64,000 nt of DNA from NCBI GenBank assembly GCA_963804595.1, contig CAWDQZ010000003.1, positions 372,001-436,000 on the forward strand, given 5' to 3'. A model generated the notes under the pieces. It ran no database searches and had not been told where the DNA came from. It saw only the letters and a list, made by a program, of their open reading frames with translations. Shown here piece after piece: positions 39,754 through 48,433 of the stretch. The stretch is from DASUPK01 sp963804595. Its GTDB lineage: Bacteria > Actinomycetota > Thermoleophilia > Solirubrobacterales > 70-9. Numbering within the stretch: position 1 is the first letter of the stretch; every line of letters begins with the position of its first letter. Made by a program: the position numbers and the translations under genes.

Positions 39754-40535
39754 GCCGCCTCCTCCACCAAGGCGGTGGCGGCCAGCCCGTCACCGGCGGC
39801 GAGCGCGGCGGCGAAGAAGAGCGGATCGTCCCGTAGTGACCGGCCCATGTGAGCCGCGGGAAGGCCGGAGGCGGCATACCCCTCGAGGTCCGCCTCGCGC
39901 GGCCAGACCTCGTGACGGTCGCCGCACGCTTCCCGGAGCGTCTCGAGCGCATCACCCGCAGCCGCCGGCGCGGGGACCCGAACCGGGGCGAGCAGCATCC
40001 GCAGCACGGTCTCGCCATGATGGCTCAGGCCACGGTGCCGCGGCCGCGGGTCGGCGTCCGACATCCGCGCCGCGAACAGGGTCTCCAGGCCGAGGGACAG
40101 GGAGGCGTGCGCGTTGTCGAGCGCGGCCATGCCGCCGTGCCCCAGCGCGCTGCCGGAGCCGCCGATGCCCGGGCCGGGCCCGACGATCGCCGCGTCCCAG
40201 CCGAGCCGGCCGGCCGCGGCCCAGAGCGCCCCGATCACCGAGATCGCCTCGCGCTCGCCCCCGTATGCCGGCGCCGAGGTGACGTGATCGCAGAGCAGGT
40301 CGCGACGGCGGAGCTCGGCGACGTCGGTGGAGAGCGAGCCCGGCAGGGCCCCGCCGCCCGTCTGGACGTAGCCCAGTCGCAACCCCCCGGCTGCGCTACC
40401 CGCGGCCCATACGGCTGGGGCGAGCTGGCCGTGGAGCGAGATGATCAGGACCGGAATGGCGCGCCCCGCTCCCACTTCCGCCAGGACCTCGACGGGCTCC
40501 ACCGGATGTTGGAGGGAGGAGTAGTTGAGCTTCAT
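39750..40535 (-). CDS. DUF3866 protein, C-terminal part
   Basis: 261 aa starting MKLNYSSLQHPVEPVEVLAE. PVLIISLHGQLAPAVWAAGS, LRLGYVQTGGGALPGSLS, DAAIVGPGPGIGGSGSALGH and HRGLSHHGETVLRML are the conserved blocks of the DUF3866 family. In most actinobacteria MKLNYTSLQ lies inside one longer protein. Here it is the start of a second frame that overlaps the preceding 79-aa frame by 4 nt (ATGA). Either a natural split with coupled translation or a single-base frameshift. Function unknown. Confidence 0.7.
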   Translation of the reverse strand: MKLNYSSLQHPVEPVEVLAEVGAGRAIPVLIISLHGQLAPAVWAAGSAAGGLRLGYVQTGGGALPGSLSTDVAELRRRDLLCDHVTSAPAYGGEREAISVIGALWAAAGRLGWDAAIVGPGPGIGGSGSALGHGGMAALDNAHASLSLGLETLFAARMSDADPRPRHRGLSHHGETVLRMLLAPVRVPAPAAAGDALETLREACGDRHEVWPREADLEGYAASGLPAAHMGRSLRDDPLFFAAALAAGDGLAATALVEEAA

Positions 40536-40771
40536 CGCCGAGGCCCGCCCGAGCCGGCGCCTTCCAGCCCGCGGGTCAGGTTGACGTGCACGAGGTCGAA
40601 CCCGCCCGACCCGAGCCCGAGATCGCGGGCCTCGACGTTGACGATCACCTCGTCGCCCTCGCTCACGTCGCCGACCAGCGGACGGTCGGCCCAGGCCGGC
40701 CGGTCCTCTCCCGCAACCCGCACCATCAGCGGGTCGGTCCCGGTCACCACCCCCCTACGCAGCTTCAGCAT
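40532..40771 (-). CDS. DUF3866 protein, N-terminal part
   Basis: 79 aa: MLKLRRGVVTGTDPLMVRVA, ADRPLVGDVSEGDEVIVNVE, ARDLGLGSGGFDLVHVNLTR and a GLEGAGSGGPRR end. The ARDLGLGSGGFD box is the conserved N-terminal block of DUF3866. In the usual single-chain family it is followed after a few residues by the MKLNY block, which here begins the next gene. Overlaps the end of the M20 peptidase gene by 17 nt. Confidence 0.65.
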   Translation of the reverse strand: MLKLRRGVVTGTDPLMVRVAGEDRPAWADRPLVGDVSEGDEVIVNVEARDLGLGSGGFDLVHVNLTRGLEGAGSGGPRR

Positions 40772-41909
40772 CTCCGACCAGCCCGATCGCCGCTTCGCAA
40801 ACGCTCAGCATCTCAACGATGGCGTCCTCGGTGACCAGCTCATCCGGGGTGTGATTCGCCTCGGTCCCGTTGGCCAGCAGCACGGCGTCGTATCCGGACG
40901 CAACCAGCGCATTCGCGTCGCTTCCTCCGCCGGTGGCGATGAGCCGTGGCTCGTGGGCGGTGGACCGCAGTGCGTCCGACGCGATCCTCACCGCGTCGGA
41001 CTTCGGGTCCAGTCGGTAACCGCGGAACATCTCGCTCACCTGAGCGTCGACGTCGCAGCCATTCTGGCTCGCGCCCCAGGTGCAGGCGTCGACCATCGCC
41101 CCGACGGTCGCGGCAGCCCGCTCCCCATCCACGCTGCGAGCCTCGCCGAGGATGCGGCAGTGCCCGGCGACGACGTTGGAGGCCGTCCCGCCCTCGATCA
41201 TGCCGACGTTCGCGGTGGTCTCATCATCGAGCCGCCCGAGCTTCATCTCGGCGACCGCGACCGCAGCCGCGGTGATCGCGCTGTGCCCGTCCTCCGGGTT
41301 GATCCCGGCATGGGCCTCCCGGCCGTTGAACTCCGCGATCAGGCGCTTGTGGGTCGGCGCCGCCACGATCACCTCGCCGATCGGGCTCGCGTGATCGAGC
41401 ACGTAGCCGAACGGCGCGCGCAGCGAGGCGATGTCGAGCTCCTTTGCGCCGCGGAGCCCATCCTCCTCGGCGACGGTGAAGATCAGCTCGAGCCCGACCG
41501 CCGCCGGGTCCGCCCGATGGCGCGCCGCCAGCTCCATCAGGACGGTGACCGCGGCCTTGTTGTCCGCGCCGAGGATCGTGTCGCCCGCGCTGCGGAACGT
41601 CCCGTTCTCGCGGACCACCGAGATCCGGCCGTCGTGCGGAACCGTGTCGAGGTGGGCGAAGAACGAGAGCCAGCGATCGCTGCGGCCCGGAACCCGCGCG
41701 ATCATGTTGCCGGCCCCGGCTCGGGCGGGGGTCGCCGAGGCGTCTTCGGCCACGTCCACGCCGAGCTCCCGCAGCTCATCGATCACCGCGTCGGCCGCCT
41801 CGCGTTCCTCGCCCGTCGGACTCGCGATCTCGCAGAGGCGAGCGAAGCGGTCCAGCATCCGCTGATCGTCTGGGGCGTTCACCGCGCGCAGGCTACGCGA
41901 GCCCGGCAC
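40755..41909 (-). CDS. M20 family peptidase (tripeptidase T-like)
   Basis: Zinc aminopeptidase. SFFAHLDTVPHDG has the first metal His. GDTILGADNKAAVTVLMELA holds the bridging Asp, TVAEEDGLRGAKELDI the catalytic Glu and metal Glu, and LDHASPIGEV and the late ATGGGSDANAL the remaining ligands. 384 aa. The dimerisation insert (FNGREAHAGINPEDGHSAIT) is present. GTG at 41882 is a possible alternative start. First gene of the long minus-strand run towards MOSC. Confidence 0.85.
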   Translation of the reverse strand: MPGSRSLRAVNAPDDQRMLDRFARLCEIASPTGEEREAADAVIDELRELGVDVAEDASATPARAGAGNMIARVPGRSDRWLSFFAHLDTVPHDGRISVVRENGTFRSAGDTILGADNKAAVTVLMELAARHRADPAAVGLELIFTVAEEDGLRGAKELDIASLRAPFGYVLDHASPIGEVIVAAPTHKRLIAEFNGREAHAGINPEDGHSAITAAAVAVAEMKLGRLDDETTANVGMIEGGTASNVVAGHCRILGEARSVDGERAAATVGAMVDACTWGASQNGCDVDAQVSEMFRGYRLDPKSDAVRIASDALRSTAHEPRLIATGGGSDANALVASGYDAVLLANGTEANHTPDELVTEDAIVEMLSVCEAAIGLVGDAEAA

Positions 41910-41945
41910 TTGACTCCCGTCCCGAGCCAGAAATAATCCGGGTGC

Positions 41946-42947
41946 ATGGAGTCCGCAACCCTACGGCGTGTCCCGCCGCTGTCGCTCACCGTCCAGCTCG
42001 GGCTGGTCTTCGCCCTCGTCCTGCTCGCAGCGGTCGCCTGGGCCGTGACCGGCGATCGCATGGGCGGCATGGATGCCGGTCCGGGAACGGACCTCGGGGG
42101 GCTCGGCTTCTGGGTCACGGCGTGGGTGGTGATGATGGCCGCGATGATGTTCCCTTCGATCGCGCCGATGGTGGTGATGCAGGCGCGTTTCGAGGAAGGC
42201 AGGCGGCAGGAGGGTGATTCCACCAGCGGCACGACCACGCTGTTCGTCTCGGGCTACCTGATCACCTGGGCGGCGGCAGGCCTGGTCAGCTACGCGATCT
42301 TCGAGGCCGGCCGCTCTCTCGACCTCGGCTTTCTCGCCTGGGACAGCGGCGGCCCCTACGTCGCCGGAGCCGTGATCGTGGCCGCAGGGATCTACCAGCT
42401 CACGCCGATGAAGGACGCCTGCCTGCGGCGCTGCCGCAGCCCGCTGGGATTCCTGCTCACGGCGTGGCGGCCCGGCCGCCTCGGCTCGCTTCAGATGGGG
42501 ATCGAGCACGGTGGCTGGTGCGTGGGCTGCTGCTGGGGGCTGATGGCGGCGCTGTTCGCGCTGGGGGTGATGAGCATCGGCTGGATGGTCATGGTCGCCG
42601 CTCTGATCGCGACCGAGAAGCTGCTGCCGTGGAAGGCGGTGGCGAACCGGGGCATCGCCGTCCTGCTGGTCGTCCTCGGCATCGGCGTCGCCTTCTTCGC
42701 CGCCGACGTCCCGGGTCTGACCCTGCCCGACTCGCCCGAGGCTCAGGCGGCGATGGACTCCATGGGGATGGGCGGCGGATCCATGAACCAGGGCCAGGAC
42801 CAGTCGATGCCGGGACAGATGAACGACCAGGCCAACCCCATGCCGGATCAGGCCAAGCCCATGGAGGGCAAGGGCACCGAGATGCAGGGCAAGATGCCCA
42901 CCCAGACACAGCCGATGCCCCAGGGCGGCTCGATGGGGATGAAGTAG
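41946..42947 (+). CDS. DUF2182 integral membrane protein with Met/Gln-rich tail (putative metal binding)
   Basis: 333 aa, about seven helices. The DUF2182 signatures are WVVMMAAMMFPSIAPMVVMQ in helix 2, CLRRCRSPLGF in a loop, and EHGGWCVGCCWGLMAALFAL with a Cys triplet. After the last helix (about residue 255) a hydrophilic tail repeats short Met/Gln/Gly/Pro units (SMGMGGGSMNQGQDQSMPGQ). Methionine-rich tails bind Cu(I) in known copper proteins. I infer a copper role, also because Mycobacterium has the copper-related mctB next to pyrG. Divergent from the M20 gene. Confidence 0.8.
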   Translation: MESATLRRVPPLSLTVQLGLVFALVLLAAVAWAVTGDRMGGMDAGPGTDLGGLGFWVTAWVVMMAAMMFPSIAPMVVMQARFEEGRRQEGDSTSGTTTLFVSGYLITWAAAGLVSYAIFEAGRSLDLGFLAWDSGGPYVAGAVIVAAGIYQLTPMKDACLRRCRSPLGFLLTAWRPGRLGSLQMGIEHGGWCVGCCWGLMAALFALGVMSIGWMVMVAALIATEKLLPWKAVANRGIAVLLVVLGIGVAFFAADVPGLTLPDSPEAQAAMDSMGMGGGSMNQGQDQSMPGQMNDQANPMPDQAKPMEGKGTEMQGKMPTQTQPMPQGGSMGMK

Positions 42948-42998
42948 CCGGACGTATCGCCCCGCTCGGCGGCCGAACCTATCCGCGGCGCGCTGTAG

Positions 42999-43258
42999 AA
43001 GTCCGAAATCGAGATCATCATCGCGATCGCCCTCGGTCTGGCGGCGATCGTCACCGCCGGCTCCGTCTACCTGAACGAGCGCCAGGAGCACAAGGCCGCC
43101 TCGATTTCCACCGGGCCACACACGAGCTGCTGGCGGCCACGGCCGCGGGGCTCAGGTCACCGCCGGGACGAGCACTCGAAGCGACCTCCGCGAACGAGGT
43201 CGAGGACGCGGAAGACCACCGCGTGGGCCAGCGCGTCAGGCCGAGCGGCGGACGGTGA
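42999..43258 (+). pseudogene. Small single-helix membrane protein, frameshifted
   Basis: After an in-frame stop the segment reads SEIEIIIAIALGLAAIVTAG and SVYLNERQEHKAA, a transmembrane helix and charged turn. Shifting one frame gives FHRATHELLAATAAGLRSPP, ALEATSANEVEDAEDHRVGQ and a TGA. Together they look like one small anchored protein broken by an indel near 43107. No start codon remains. Overlaps the pyrG 3' end by 23 nt. Confidence 0.4.
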
Positions 43259-44933
43259 CGTCCTCGGAGGCCTCGGCCGCAGCCTCTGCCTCGGCGGCGG
43301 GCTCAGCCTCGGCCGGCCGCTCCGCCGCCCGCTTGGCGGCGGCGCCGACGAAGTCGCGGAAGAGGGGCTCCGGCCGAGTTGGCCTCGAGTTGAACTCGGG
43401 GTGGAACTGAGAGGCGACGAAGAACGGGTGGTCCGGCAGCTCGATGATCTCGACCAGCCGGTCGTCGGGGGAGGTTCCGCTCGCCACGAGCCCCTCGTCC
43501 TCGAGGCGGCGGCGGAGCATGTTGTTGACCTCGTAGCGGTGGCGGTGCCGCTTGTAGATCACGGCCTCGCCGAAGATCTCGCGCGCCTGCGTCTCCTCGT
43601 GGAGCTTCACCGGGTCGGCGCCCAACCGCATCGTGCCCCCGAGATCCGAGACCTCCTTCTGCTCCGGGAGCAGGTCGACGACCGGGTAGGGCGTCTCGGG
43701 GTCGAACTCGGCCGAGTTGGCGCCATCCATCCCGCAGACGTGGCGGGCGAACTCGACCACTGCGATCTGCATGCCGAGGCAGATGCCGAGATACGGAATG
43801 CCCTTCTCGCGAGCGATCCGCGCAGCCTCGACCTTGCCCTCGATGCCGCGCTCGCCGAAGCCGCCCGGAATCAGGATCCCGTCGACGTCGTCGAGCGGCG
43901 ACTCCTCGATGTCCTCGGCCGAGACCAGCTGGGTCTCCACCTCCACCCCATGCGCCCAGCCACCGTGGGTGAGCGCCTCGATCACCGACTTGTAGGCGTC
44001 CTCGAGCTGCACGTACTTGCCGACCAGCGCGATCTTCACTCTGCGCTCCCGCGAGGCGTCGGCTCGCTTGATCAGCTCCTCCCACTCGGAGAGATCGGGC
44101 GCGGGGCCGTCCATGCCGAAGTGGTCAAGGATCTGGTCGTCCATGCCCTCGGCCCGCAGAACCAGCGGCACCTTGTAGACGTTGTCCACGTCGCGGGCCG
44201 AGATCACCGCTTCCTCGGGCAGGCTCGCGAAGAGGGCGATCTTGCGGCGGATCTCGCGATCGAGACCTTGCTCCGAGCGGCAGAGCAGCGCGTGCGGCTG
44301 AATCCCGATGCGGCGCAGCTCGTTGACCGAGTGCTGCGTCGGCTTGGTCTTCATCTCGCCGGCGTGGCCGACGTACGGCACCAGCGTGAGGTGGACGAAC
44401 ATGCAGCGCTTCGGCCCGAGGTCGGTGTAGAGCTGGCGGATCGCCTCGAGAAACGGCAGCGACTCGATGTCACCGACGGTCCCGCCGATCTCGGTGATCA
44501 CGAAATCGACCGCCTGCGACTCGGCCACGATCAGGACCCGGTTCTTGATCTCGTCGGTGATGTGCGGGATCACCTGGACCGTCGCGCCCAGATAGTCGCC
44601 GCGCCGCTCGCGCCGGATCACCGAGTTGTAGACGCCACCCGCCGTGAAGTTGGACGCGCGCGAGGTGTTCTCGTCCGTGAAGCGCTCGTAGTGGCCCAGG
44701 TCGAGGTCCGTCTCGGCGCCGTCCTCGGTGACGAAGACCTCGCCGTGCTGGAACGGGCTCATCGTCCCCGGGTCGACGTTGATGTAGGGGTCGAGCTTCT
44801 GCAGCTGGACGCGGAAACCGCGGGAAACGAGCAGACGACCGACCGAGGCGGAGGCGATGCCCTTCCCGAGAGACGAGACGACACCGCCTGTCACGAAGAG
44901 AAATCTGGTGTCGGCAGGCTTCGGTTGGGTCAA
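43236..44933 (-). CDS. pyrG: CTP synthase
   Basis: Aminates UTP to CTP with glutamine and ATP. Start TTG 44933 (MTQPKPADTRFLFVTGGVVS) overlaps the upstream stop; the longer frame is a shadow. 565 aa. Synthetase domain with GGVVSSLGKGIASASVGRLL (P-loop), DPYINVDPGTMSPFQHGEVF and GGTVGDIES. Glutaminase domain with LIPGGFGERG, YLGICLGMQ (nucleophile Cys385) and HPEFNSRP for His/Glu. An Ala/Glu-rich tail of about 30 residues is extra. Closes the tlyA-to-pyrG operon. Confidence 0.95.
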   Translation of the reverse strand: MTQPKPADTRFLFVTGGVVSSLGKGIASASVGRLLVSRGFRVQLQKLDPYINVDPGTMSPFQHGEVFVTEDGAETDLDLGHYERFTDENTSRASNFTAGGVYNSVIRRERRGDYLGATVQVIPHITDEIKNRVLIVAESQAVDFVITEIGGTVGDIESLPFLEAIRQLYTDLGPKRCMFVHLTLVPYVGHAGEMKTKPTQHSVNELRRIGIQPHALLCRSEQGLDREIRRKIALFASLPEEAVISARDVDNVYKVPLVLRAEGMDDQILDHFGMDGPAPDLSEWEELIKRADASRERRVKIALVGKYVQLEDAYKSVIEALTHGGWAHGVEVETQLVSAEDIEESPLDDVDGILIPGGFGERGIEGKVEAARIAREKGIPYLGICLGMQIAVVEFARHVCGMDGANSAEFDPETPYPVVDLLPEQKEVSDLGGTMRLGADPVKLHEETQAREIFGEAVIYKRHRHRYEVNNMLRRRLEDEGLVASGTSPDDRLVEIIELPDHPFFVASQFHPEFNSRPTRPEPLFRDFVGAAAKRAAERPAEAEPAAEAEAAAEASEDVTVRRSA

Positions 44934-45628
44934 TTGACTCTGCCGAGCGAGTCTAGCCGCTGCAGTGGCGGAATCCGCTCGACTGTCGCGGAGATCGAGT
45001 GGAATTCCCCATACAGCGAGATCGCGATCAGGGCGGCGAGCACCAGCGACGTCCCGAGCGGCGAGAGCGCGGTGACGAGCAGCACGCCGATCATGCCGCC
45101 GATCATGCTCGCACCGGTGTCGCCCCACATCGCCCGCTCCCGCAGCGTCAACCAGGCGCCTGCTGCGACCACGGGCAGCAGCGCCGCGATCGGCTCGAGC
45201 GCCACGAGGCTCCAGGACGCCAGGCAGACGACTGCGGCGGTCAGGGCCAGCCCCTTCTCGGATCGCCCGGGACGGGTGTCGAGGAGGTTGCCGAGGTGGG
45301 CAGCCAGTGCCAGGACGAGGACGTCAAGGACCAGCTCGCCGCCGCTCACCCCCCCTCCCGCGACCGCATACGCCGCGAGCGCGACCGTGCCCACGGCCTT
45401 GATCGCCCCGGTGGAGGGCTCGCCCCGTGCCAGCGACCGGCCATGCTCCCGCCAGCCCCGCGCTGGGCTCCCGGCGAGGTCGTCGATCAGGCCGAGGTAC
45501 CCGACGCCGCAGAGGAACACCAACCAGCGATTGAGCCCCGCCGTGAGCGCGAGGCCCGCAGTCGCGACCAGGATCACGCCCAGCGGGAAGAGGACCTTCC
45601 GGCCGCGGTAGTTGGCCCTCCTCGGCAC
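44930..45628 (-). CDS. Short MraY/WecA-like (GT4/PNPT) membrane protein
   Basis: 232 aa, about seven helices; family enzymes have 10-11 and 320-380 aa. YLGLIDDLAGSPARGWREHG contains the DD metal motif, HLGNLLDTRPGRSEKG the NLxD catalytic block, and RERAMWGDTGASMIGGMIGV the substrate-loop GDTGA. PNPT enzymes transfer phospho-sugars to polyprenyl phosphate. The first two helices of the family are missing, so activity is uncertain. GTG start shares one base with the preceding stop and its stop overlaps pyrG. Occupies the place held by mctB in Mycobacterium. Confidence 0.72.
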   Translation of the reverse strand: MPRRANYRGRKVLFPLGVILVATAGLALTAGLNRWLVFLCGVGYLGLIDDLAGSPARGWREHGRSLARGEPSTGAIKAVGTVALAAYAVAGGGVSGGELVLDVLVLALAAHLGNLLDTRPGRSEKGLALTAAVVCLASWSLVALEPIAALLPVVAAGAWLTLRERAMWGDTGASMIGGMIGVLLVTALSPLGTSLVLAALIAISLYGEFHSISATVERIPPLQRLDSLGRVN

Positions 45629-46632
45629 TAGGGGGGCGGATAGAGGTGGCTGACGCCCTTGGCGTCCACCAGCGTCTCGCCGATGCGAAGCCTGGTGAGG
45701 AACGTCGACGACATCCCTCCCCGGCGCCGCTCGAGGAACTCGACCAGGTTGAAGTGAGCGCCGACGCTGACGATCAGAGAGGCCCCCTTCTCGTACGCGA
45801 GGAGCATCGCGACGTCCTGGCTCGTGCCGGCGGAGGGAACGACGGTGTGGGGCAGCGCGAGTCGGCGCAGGCGCTCCGCGCCTGGCGCCTCACCGTCTGG
45901 ATAGGCATGGACGATCAGCTCGGCGCCGCTGCGAAGGGCGGTCTCGCCTGCCGAATCCATGTCGCCCAGGACGACGTCCGGGCGCAGACCCTCGCGGATC
46001 ATCGCGTCGGCCCCGCCGTCCACGCCCACCAGGATCGGGTTGACGTCCTCGATGTAGGCGCGGAGCGCCCTCAGGTCGCGGACGTGATCGGTCCCCCGCA
46101 CGACGATCAGGACGTGTCGGTCCCGGAACCGGGTCCGGGTCTCCGGAAGGTCGATCGCGCCGTACAGCAGTCCCGCCTCCTCGCGGAGGTGCGCCAGCGT
46201 GTTCTCCGTGAAGTCGCGCAGCGCCCGGTCGATGCGGGCGCGCTGTGCGTCCAGGTCCCGCTCGAGCTGCCTGGCCCGGAGCGGCGCCCCCTCTGCGACC
46301 GGCCTCCCCTCCGAGGAGATCCGGCCCCCGGCGATCTCGAGCGGATCGCCGTCCTCGAGCAGCTCGAACAGCTCGGGCCCGGCGTCGATCACGGGCAGGC
46401 CCGCGCGGACGAGAGCGAGCGGTCCGGTGTTCGGATAGGAGCCGTCCGACGACGGCGAGGCGTTCAGGATCGCTCGCACGCCGCAGGCGATCAGCTCCTC
46501 GGCCGCCAGCCGGTCGAGGTTGCGGTGATCGATGACCGCGATGTCGGTCGGCCCGAGGCGCTTGACCAGCTCCTTCGTGCGACGGCCGAGCCGTGCGGTC
46601 CCGCGGATCGCAGTGGCGGTGGCGATCGCCAT
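45628..46632 (-). CDS. steA: SteA-like cytokinetic protein (thiamin pyrophosphokinase-fold)
   Basis: 334 aa. IAVIDHRNLDRLAAEELIAC opens the family. LVGVDGGADAMIREGLRPDV and VLGDMDSAGETALRSGAEL resemble the substrate site of thiamin pyrophosphokinase-like folds. SAGTSQDVAMLLAYEKGASL and SVGAHFNLVEFLERRRGGMS follow. In Corynebacterium SteA acts with SteB at the division site and has C-terminal membrane helices. Here the protein ends before them (LVDAKGVSHLYPPP). The neighbours tlyA, nadK, recN and pyrG match the usual steA locus. Confidence 0.8.
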   Translation of the reverse strand: MAIATATAIRGTARLGRRTKELVKRLGPTDIAVIDHRNLDRLAAEELIACGVRAILNASPSSDGSYPNTGPLALVRAGLPVIDAGPELFELLEDGDPLEIAGGRISSEGRPVAEGAPLRARQLERDLDAQRARIDRALRDFTENTLAHLREEAGLLYGAIDLPETRTRFRDRHVLIVVRGTDHVRDLRALRAYIEDVNPILVGVDGGADAMIREGLRPDVVLGDMDSAGETALRSGAELIVHAYPDGEAPGAERLRRLALPHTVVPSAGTSQDVAMLLAYEKGASLIVSVGAHFNLVEFLERRRGGMSSTFLTRLRIGETLVDAKGVSHLYPPP

Positions 46633-46668
46633 CCGCGAGAGCCTATGAGGTCCGGGAGAAGCGGCCGG

Positions 46669-48348
46669 TCAGGCCGCCTCGAGAAGCTCGCGCGCGTGGC
46701 GGTCGGCGGCCTCGTCGCCATCGGACCCCCCGAGCATGCGGACGATCTCGGCGACCAGCTCGTCACCGTCGACACGCTCGACGGTCGCCGTCGCCGGTCC
46801 GCCGCCGAGGCTCTTCTCGATGCGGAAGTGGCTCTGGGCCATGGACGCGACCTGCGGCAGATGGGTGATGCAGAGAACCTGGCGCTCCGCGCCCAGCGTT
46901 CGGAGCCGCTCCCCCACGGCCTTCGCGGTCTTGCCCCCGACGCCGGCGTCGATCTCGTCGAAGACATAGGTGGCGGCACCGCCGGGCGCACCCTGCCCTG
47001 CCAGGGCGAGCATCAGCCGCGAGAGCTCTCCGCCGGAGGCTGCGTCTCGGAGAGGCGACGTCGGCATCCCCGGGTTCGTGGCGACCTGGAACGTGACCCG
47101 CTCCTGGCCGAGCGGGCCGAAGCCGTCCGGATGCGGCTCCAGAGAGATCTCCAGCGTTGCGCCACTCATCCCCAGCTGGTCGAGCTCCTTCGCGATCCGG
47201 CTCTGCAGGCGTCTCGCGGACTTCGCGCGCACCTCGCTCAGCCCCCCGGCCAGATCGGTACGGACCCGCATCGCCTGATCGAGCTCGGCCTGCAGGCGCT
47301 CGGTCGCCTCGCCGGCGCCCTCGATCAAATCGATCTCCGCGCGGCAGTGCTCGGCGTGGGCGAGGACTGACTCGATCGAGCCGCCGTGCTTGCGCTTCAG
47401 CCGGTCGAGCACCTCCAGGCCCTCCTCGACCTGCTCGAGCCCGCCCGGGTCGCCCTCGATGCCCTCGGCGTAGCCGCGCAGCTCACCGGCCAGCTCCTGC
47501 AGCTCAACCCGGAGCCCCCTGGCCGTCTCGGCAAGCCTGTCGAGCGCCGGGTCCACCCCCTCTTGGGCCCCGAGCACGGCCTCGGCCGAACCCATCGCCT
47601 CCGCCGCTCCGCCGGCCTCGCCATCCCCGGAAACGGCCGCGAGCGCCTCGGCGGCTGCGGCGCGGAGAGACTCGGCGTGGCGCAGCCGGTCGCGCTCGGT
47701 CGCGAGATCTGCCTCCTCGTCGGCGTCGGGTTGCGCCTCGACGATCTCATCGAGCTCGAAGCGCAGCAGGTCGAGATCGCGGACCCGCGCTCCCTCGCGC
47801 TCGCGGATCCGCTCCAGCTCGCGCTCCAAGCGGGTCACCTCGGAGTGGGCCCCGCGGTACGCACGGCGTCGCTCGATGTGCCGCCCGCCGGCGAATCCGT
47901 CGAGGGTCTCGAGCTGGGCGCTCGCGAGCGTCAGCTTGCGGTGCTCGTGCTGCCCATAGAAGGCGAGCAGCCGGGAGCCGAGCGCCTGCAGATCGGGCGC
48001 CGCGGCCGAGCGACCGCCCAGGAAGGCACTGGTGCGGCCGGAGCCGGACACCCGCCTGCCGATCACCAGCTCCGTGCTGCCCTCGGGCAGCCGTTCCGCG
48101 AGCTCCGCCAGCTCGGGGTCGTCGAAGAGGCCCTCTGGGAGATCGAAAACTCCCTCCACGTAGGCCTCGGTCGCGCCGGGCCGGACGATCCCGGACCGCG
48201 CCCGGCCTCCCATCAGCAGGTCGAAGGAGTGCGCCAGGATCGTCTTGCCGGCGCCAGTCTCCCCCGTGATCGCGTTGAGGCCGGGCCCGAGCCGTAGCTC
48301 GGCACGCTCGATCAGGAGCAGGTTCTCGATCCGAAGCTCAAGCAGCAT
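46669..48348 (-). CDS. recN: DNA repair protein RecN
   Basis: SMC-like ATPase for double-strand break repair. 559 aa. Walker A GETGAGKT at 29-36, FYGQHEHRKL (Q-loop region), a coiled coil at about 165-360 (TRLERELERIREREGARVRD), then signature DAASGGELSRLMLAL, Walker B YVFDEIDAGVGG and CITHLPQVASMA. Complete. Operon member between the MFS gene and steA. Confidence 0.94.
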   Translation of the reverse strand: MLLELRIENLLLIERAELRLGPGLNAITGETGAGKTILAHSFDLLMGGRARSGIVRPGATEAYVEGVFDLPEGLFDDPELAELAERLPEGSTELVIGRRVSGSGRTSAFLGGRSAAAPDLQALGSRLLAFYGQHEHRKLTLASAQLETLDGFAGGRHIERRRAYRGAHSEVTRLERELERIREREGARVRDLDLLRFELDEIVEAQPDADEEADLATERDRLRHAESLRAAAAEALAAVSGDGEAGGAAEAMGSAEAVLGAQEGVDPALDRLAETARGLRVELQELAGELRGYAEGIEGDPGGLEQVEEGLEVLDRLKRKHGGSIESVLAHAEHCRAEIDLIEGAGEATERLQAELDQAMRVRTDLAGGLSEVRAKSARRLQSRIAKELDQLGMSGATLEISLEPHPDGFGPLGQERVTFQVATNPGMPTSPLRDAASGGELSRLMLALAGQGAPGGAATYVFDEIDAGVGGKTAKAVGERLRTLGAERQVLCITHLPQVASMAQSHFRIEKSLGGGPATATVERVDGDELVAEIVRMLGGSDGDEAADRHARELLEAA

Positions 48349-48433
48349 TCACCTCCCGTTCTAACGGGAGCACACGACAGAATCGCCCCACGGCTTCGCC
48401 ACCAGATCGCCGCCACAAGCGGCCCGGTGGCGG

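Noticed and set aside
43236..45128. 630-aa frame as an extended CTP synthase
   Set aside because: The first 65 codons overlap the MraY-like gene and match no pyrG; TTG 44933 gives the family N-terminus.
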